64,000 nucleotides of DNA from Stereum hirsutum FP-91666 SS1 (taxonomy: Eukaryota; Basidiomycota; Agaricomycetes; Russulales; Stereaceae): NCBI RefSeq assembly GCF_000264905.1, contig NW_006763147.1, forward strand, positions 1,231,709-1,295,708, written 5' to 3'. This document shows positions 58,868 through 64,000 of the stretch, piece by piece (within the stretch, counting starts at the first letter, position 1; each line of letters opens with the position of its first letter). The translations under genes and the position numbers were made by a program. Below the pieces are notes generated by a model. The model searched no databases and was not told the origin of the DNA. It was given only the letters and a program-made list of their open reading frames with translations.

Positions 58868-59730
58868 AGGGTTGTAAGTTGTAACAGAGCCTAAAGCCGA
58901 GCTGTCGAAAGCAGGAATTTCGCGGTCACGTGGACGATGCTCGTCGGAGTCTGAACGGTGGCACGGGTTGGTTCGACTGACGGTGACCTCAACTGTTCGA
59001 CGACAGCGCTCCTCATCTCTGTCCCCTCACCATCATGGCCACCATCGGCTCTGTCACTCGGCAAATAGCTGCCCTCGAGATCTCATCGAAAGGCAATACG
59101 CCACAACAACAACCCCAAGGGCAGAAACCAGCCACATCGACACGACCCGGACATGTCAAGCAACCCAGTCAGACGAACGTGGCCAAGCTCCTCAACAAGT
59201 TCGCCGCTCCTGCCCAGAACTCAAACTCATCTCTCCAGAAGACCCAGTCCACCACTTCTCTGAAGCCTACTCTCAAGCCCGTGGGGTCGACTTCCTCGTT
59301 GAAGACGGCCACTGGCAGCGGCGCTACTACCACCGCTGCTAGTGGAATGTCTAAGTCAGGGATCAAGAAGCCGACAGCGACGTCGGGGGTGAAGAAAGCT
59401 GCAACCGTGGCTGAAGTTGCGGTGCCCACGCCTTCGCCACCCAAGACTCCGGCTCCGGGGGAGCTGGATATCGGACGATACGATGGAGGATTTGAGAAGG
59501 AGAATGAGACTCGGGGAGAGGCGGTTCATGGGGAGGCAGCACAACAACTTGCTCTTGACTCGAGTAGTGCTCGGTACGTTGTTTATTTTAGATCCGCTCA
59601 TGGCAGCAGCGTCGCTTCTGTCGACACTCACGAGGCAAATTATGACTCGGTTACCTATATTCACGGTTTATCGCACCGAAGTCCTGACCTGTCTCTTCTC
59701 TAGGCATCGTCCCACTCGGGAATGGCATCT
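58868..59730 (+). repeat. Second copy of the 863-bp direct duplication
   Basis: Same sequence as 57679-58541. This copy continues into the complete Aurora kinase domain. Confidence 0.9.
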
Positions 59731-60675
59731 CACCGACTTTGATATAGGTCGTCCTCTCGGTAAAGGCAAATTCGGGCGTGTCTACATGGTCCGCACGAAA
59801 TGCGCGCCTCGCTACATCCTAGCTCTCAAATGTCTCTATAAATCCGAGATCGTCCAATCCCGTGTCGAGAAGCAAATTCGTCGCGAGATTGAAATCCAAC
59901 AAAACCTTCGCCACCCACATGTTCTCCGCCTCTACGGCTACTTCCACGACGAGAAGCGTATCTTCCTCATGCTCGAGTTCGCAGGAAAGGGGGAGCTGTA
60001 CAAGCAGCTCGTCAAGTACGGCAGCTTCAGCGAGCGTCGCAGTTCGAAGTATGTCGATCAGATGGCGGACGCATTGAGTTATCTGCACTCGAAGCACGTT
60101 ATTCATCGGGATATCAAGCCGGAGAATTTGTTGTTAGGGATCAAGGGAGAGTTGAAGATTGGGGACTTTGGATGGAGCGTGCACGCGCCAGGGAATAGGA
60201 GAACCACATTGTGTGGGACGTTAGACTATCTGCCGCCGGAGATGGTGGAAGGCAAGACGCATAGCGAGAAGGTCGACTACTGGGCTCTTGGTGTCCTCAC
60301 CTATGAGTTTATCTGTGGGGCACCTCCTTTTGAAGACTTGAATGGCCAGAATGGTAAGTCTGCTCAAATTTGTGATCGGAAGTGGTCAAACACTGACTGT
60401 CCAAACCTACAGCGACCTATAGGCGTATCGCCAAAGTCGATCTCAAGATTCCACCTAAAGTCTCACCCGAGGCTCGACACCTAATCACCTCTGTATGTCT
60501 AGACGTTCCTCGCTTATACACTGGCGTCTTTTCTTGAAAGATCTCAGCATACTAACATCGCTATCTTTGATAGCTACTGCAATATGAGCCCGAGAAGCGG
60601 ATAGCCCTCTCGGAGGTCCGAAAACATCCTTGGATCGTCAAGTGGCGCGAGCCTACTGAGAGCGCTCCTCAATAA
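59035..60675 (+). CDS. Aurora-type mitotic protein kinase (Ipl1/Ark1 family)
   Basis: Serine/threonine kinase of the chromosomal passenger complex, expected to act at kinetochores and the spindle midzone with INCENP, survivin-like and borealin-like partners. Exons: 59035-59573, 59704-60353, 60413-60492, 60574-60675, giving 456 aa. The ~180-residue N-terminus is Ser/Thr/Pro/Lys-rich. The kinase domain begins [21 protein letters not shown]; Lys222 is the ATP-binding lysine, HRDIKPEN holds catalytic Asp316, DFG Asp334, and the activation loop [15 protein letters not shown] has Thr348 as the usual autophosphorylation site. The W-S-V-H after DFG and HPWIVKW near the C-terminus are Aurora hallmarks. 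Most fungi have one Aurora gene, so this should be essential. Its 5' part is duplicated upstream. Confidence 0.95.
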
Positions 60676-62793
60676 TCACGGCCAGGTACTCGACCTGTAT
60701 ATCTTCACGGAGCGCTCGGGTCTCGACGAGACGAGGCTGTTTATAGGAGTAGATCTGATCCTTAACTTGCGTTTGGGAACGTGGTCTGTGGCATAAGATG
60801 CATGTTGCAGACCTGCGGGAGGGACAGCCGAAGCCAAGTCGCGGGGCATCTTCTAGGGTATTTGGTTTCGGAACGATGGCATTGCATCCTCTTGCATCTC
60901 GTCATCCCCTGAGTTATAGGCTTGGGCCTTCGTCATTGCATGGGCGGTGATACACATTTCATTTCAGTTTTCACCTTCATCCTCTCTCTCGCTCTCAACA
61001 TCTGTGTACAATTTGTATTTACTCGCATTTGACCGCTTCCGATGCGAGACTGGACCACGCGTATCTCTACATATGATGGCTGATGCCCATATGGCATGGA
61101 GTGATTTCCTTCCAGCTCGCGATCCCGAGGAAGTCCTATGTTCGTCAAACAAATGGGTCTGTGCATCATGATCGTCTTCGCCGAAGGCTCTGATACTCGG
61201 TGGACTGATTGAGTTGAGAGTTCCAATCGATAGTGCTGACCTATCGACGGTCATCTGGGGCAACAAGGAATGGTCCATGGTAATTTTAGTGGTTCAGACC
61301 GGACGCGCGAGTCGAACTATGTCAAGGCGGAGCCTCCTCGGTACGGACGTTCACGTTCCGGCCCCTTTGACCTTTCGTCCTCGGATTCCACGATGCATAT
61401 CATGAGCGGAGAAAGAACATGGAGATATTAATTGGGAGAATCAAAAATCCTGGCGTAGGATCATGATGCCTTCGAACAGTACTCGTCGGTCTCGAAAGAG
61501 AGGTGCTCCGCTACCACGCCACCGTGGTACGAGGATGACCACAAGCAACTGTCATATCTTGGCTGCATTCCCATGCGGCAATGATCTGGCCAACGAAAGA
61601 GAGTCAATGGAGATAAGCACCCCCAAATAGACCGGAGCAAGACCAAGTAAACTAACGCAAATCTAGCAACAAGGACTGCGGGTGGCCCATAAGGTCAGTG
61701 CCACAGCACGAACATTTTGAACTCCGACAACTAGGAACGATCTCGGTTGCGTGTGGGCGCCTATTTATTGTGCTTTCTTCTGGACAAGGCTGACCGCACT
61801 GCGACCGGGCCCTCGCTTGCGACGCAATATGTATCTGCCTATCGGTTGGCTGCTGCGAATACCGAAAGATCTAGAGGTGTATATGCATACGACCGCTTCT
61901 GCACGTCCACGGAAACTCGGGAAACTGATCAGAAAAAGTGAGTGTAAGTACGCTGCGGCAAGATAAGTACTAGTTTGTGAGTACTAGGCGTTATTGTTAG
62001 TGTTTTCTTCGGGATGAAAGGTGCCGACGACAGAAGTTTTGCTCTTGTTCTCGTTGCATCAATCATATGCTCCTGTTCTCTAGTATCTGATGGGTGGAAG
62101 CACAGTGACCGTTTCGAGTGCAAGCCGAGAACCGAGAACGATCTAAGGCGTTTTCTGATAGATCTTTCCAGGGACTCACCTCGCTGTACGGGTTGACCAT
62201 CAACACTTGCTCTATCGAAATCCTCGGGGAATGATGCATGGTGCTCGCAGGGAGGGGTGATAATCATATCGCTTCCCAAAGAGCATTGAAACGTCTATGA
62301 CGGCCGTACCATCAATTATGCCAAGTAAGTTAGCGAGCAGAGCATTACATTGAATACACACAACAGGGCGGCACAGAAAGATAGTCCAGTGTATCTAACT
62401 GTTGATGAAGGGTGAGTATCGTTATGCGGAAGCGATGACGAGACAGCTATTGACACAGCAAATATAGAGCGAAGTTACTAGTACAGGACAGAGATATAGT
62501 AAATTGATACGTGCAGGAAACCAGGCGTACGGAGAGCGGCGGTAAAGACAACAATGCATGATAGCAGATCGAGAAGCAGGGTATCCAGAGCACTATAACA
62601 AACACGATAAAAAAAACAGATGTGGAAGATTGATGCGTTTTAGAGAAACAGGTGGAGGAGAGCCAGGTATATGTTTGAGAACAACTAAGGGCCAAAGATA
62701 ACAGTTAATTTAGTGTCTAAATGGAGAGAGGGTTACGAGACGTACAAGTTTCCGCGGGAACACCTTGGTGTACTTGGCGCAGTAATATGCGGA
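60676..62793. other. 2.1-kb convergent intergenic region
   Basis: Lies between the stop codons of Aurora (plus) and the second zinc-finger gene (minus). Only short frames of 60-116 codons without family similarity. Confidence 0.45.
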
Positions 62794-63898
62794 CTATCCA
62801 CGACCCTTGCTTAGGCGCTGTGCTTTCTTGCACGACTTGCTCCTGCGGTGCCTCAATAGGGCATCTTGTCGACTGAGTGACATGTTACAGGTGGTACACT
62901 CGTACGCCTGAGTCACCCTTGGAGCGTTCATCAAGCAACTCTCGCGAAGGTGACGGTCCCGGTCCCTCGTATGCTTGAATTCTTTATTACACTGAGGGCA
63001 ATAGACGGGGTCAACCTCAGTAGGGCTCTGGCGAACTCTCTTGGTGGGGCGCTTTGACGGTGACTTTGCCGTGGATGGGGTCGCGGAGCATGACGGAGAA
63101 GAGGGGAGATATTGGGGATTGGCGTTGGGACCAGCGGTCGAATGACGTGCAGAACCGCATGAACGATTGGCATGATGACCGGAAGCCCGCACATGCGTAG
63201 TGTCGGCGGCGACCTGACCATCTATATCGTCGCCATCATCGTCTTCGTCGCGCTTGGATTTCTTTCCCGTCTGGCGAGGTGGCCGTAGCAGGGTAGCAGT
63301 CAAACCTGCGCAGGGTGGTGTAATTTTGCTCGGAGGTTGAAGTCGATGAGAGCGAGCGAGATCAGGCCGTCGACGAGGGCCGGGTGTGGACGCGGTAGGA
63401 TGGATGTTTGAGGGTGATGGAGAGTGCGCTTTAGAATATGAGAGCAAAGGTTTGGATTCTGAGGCCGGTGAAGATGAGTGTGACGTAGAGCCGAGGCTGG
63501 ATGAGAATATGCTGCTCGAGTCGTCGTGGAATGAACTATCGGTGTCTGAGGTTCCGAGTACCATGATGGTCGGGAGAGTAGAGTAGAGCTGTCTAGGGTC
63601 GACAGTATCTGGCAATGGGTCTATGTGGGCCGGAAGAACGTGATTTATTGGTGGCGGCGTTTTGAACAGTCCTAGTCCATTACCGCTCTGCACAAAGTCA
63701 GACAATGATAATATACTCCAATCGACATCGACGCACGTGAATCATGTTAATGGTTGCGACAGGTGGGGATGGTGGGCAGCCTGTTTGGGGATGGGAAGAC
63801 GTCCGCTCTTGAAAGCCCTTGCGCAAGGCGTCTTGGCCGACGGGCATTCGATAAATAGACGAGTGGGAATATGCTGTCGGATGTGATGGAGAGGACAT
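62794..63898 (-). CDS. C2HC-type double zinc-finger protein, putative transcription factor (B)
   Basis: 351-aa protein from two minus-strand exons, 63898-63737 and 63687-62794, joined across a 49-nt intron with a CTGAC branch point. Most of the protein is Ser/Pro/Thr-rich and disordered. Two fingers at about residues 283-340 read CPQC...RDRHLRESC (C-x2-C-x12-H-x4-C) and CTTC...LLRHRRSKSC (C-x2-C-x12-H-x5-C), followed by a short basic tail. The pattern matches the 55008-57026 protein, including ligand spacing and C-terminal position, so the two belong to one family despite little similarity elsewhere. The ATG at 63898 is the first in the exon-1 frame, but an exon upstream cannot be excluded near the window edge. 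Confidence 0.75.
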
Positions 63899-64000
63899 GA
63901 ATATCAATGCGCCAGACGGAGCTGGATACTGCTCTCGAAATGACTCGGTGAACTGCCCGATTCCAGTAACGCCACAAGTAATGGTGGAGATTAGGACGAT

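Overview
The window is nuclear DNA from a filamentous basidiomycete, most likely an agaricomycete mushroom. Genes are moderately spaced on both strands. Almost every one is cut by many introns of about 50-70 nt with GT...AG ends. Coding exons favour C/G in third positions. Several families are typical of Agaricomycetes: a multi-pass membrane protein, short secreted tyrosinase, Ure2p-like GST, F-box proteins starting with a KLPVE-type box, and a C-terminally anchored histidine phosphatase. No bacterial-style operons, rRNA or CRISPR were seen, and no intact transposon was recognised.

Layout, left part (1-24.5 kb): the 5' end of a GH92 alpha-mannosidase gene (minus) lies divergent from ETF-beta (1467-2679), with a long RING-H2 ligase-like gene at 3333-7643. 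After 3 kb without a gene come a membrane-anchored histidine phosphatase (10609-12527), a secreted tyrosinase (14927-16564), a seven-TM-type protein (16992-18650, minus), a 2OG-Fe(II) oxygenase (20321-22487) and a secreted repeat protein with dibasic Lys-Arg sites (22989-24498, minus).

Middle (25-45 kb): an unassigned gene with a possible double frame change (25691-26828), an MFS transporter (27455-30150, minus), a Ure2p-like GST (31695-32897, minus), Iwr1 (34527-36032), a homeodomain protein (37515-38599), two head-to-head F-box paralogues (39124-40800 and 41518-43164) and mitochondrial processing peptidase beta (43591-45232).

Right (46-64 kb): a small orphan protein (47059-47799), a CoA-transferase family III gene carrying a 525-bp in-frame insertion (49828-52764), a C2HC zinc-finger protein (55008-57026), an Aurora kinase gene (59035-60675) preceded by an identical 863-bp partial copy and a 202-base N gap, and a second C2HC zinc-finger protein (62794-63898, minus).

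The housekeeping genes (ETF-beta, Iwr1, MPP-beta, Aurora) are unrelated neighbours. The most unusual item is the 22989-24498 gene. It has a signal peptide and six degenerate modules ending in H-x-Y, separated by dibasic sites, and every intron falls within one codon of a Lys-Arg pair, so each exon is one potential Kex2-released cassette. A 2OG oxygenase, a tyrosinase and a transporter lie within about 10 kb, so a processed-peptide role is worth testing, but no pathway is shown. Exon coordinates come from hand splicing guided by family conservation and frame continuity; features marked as a gene span include introns.
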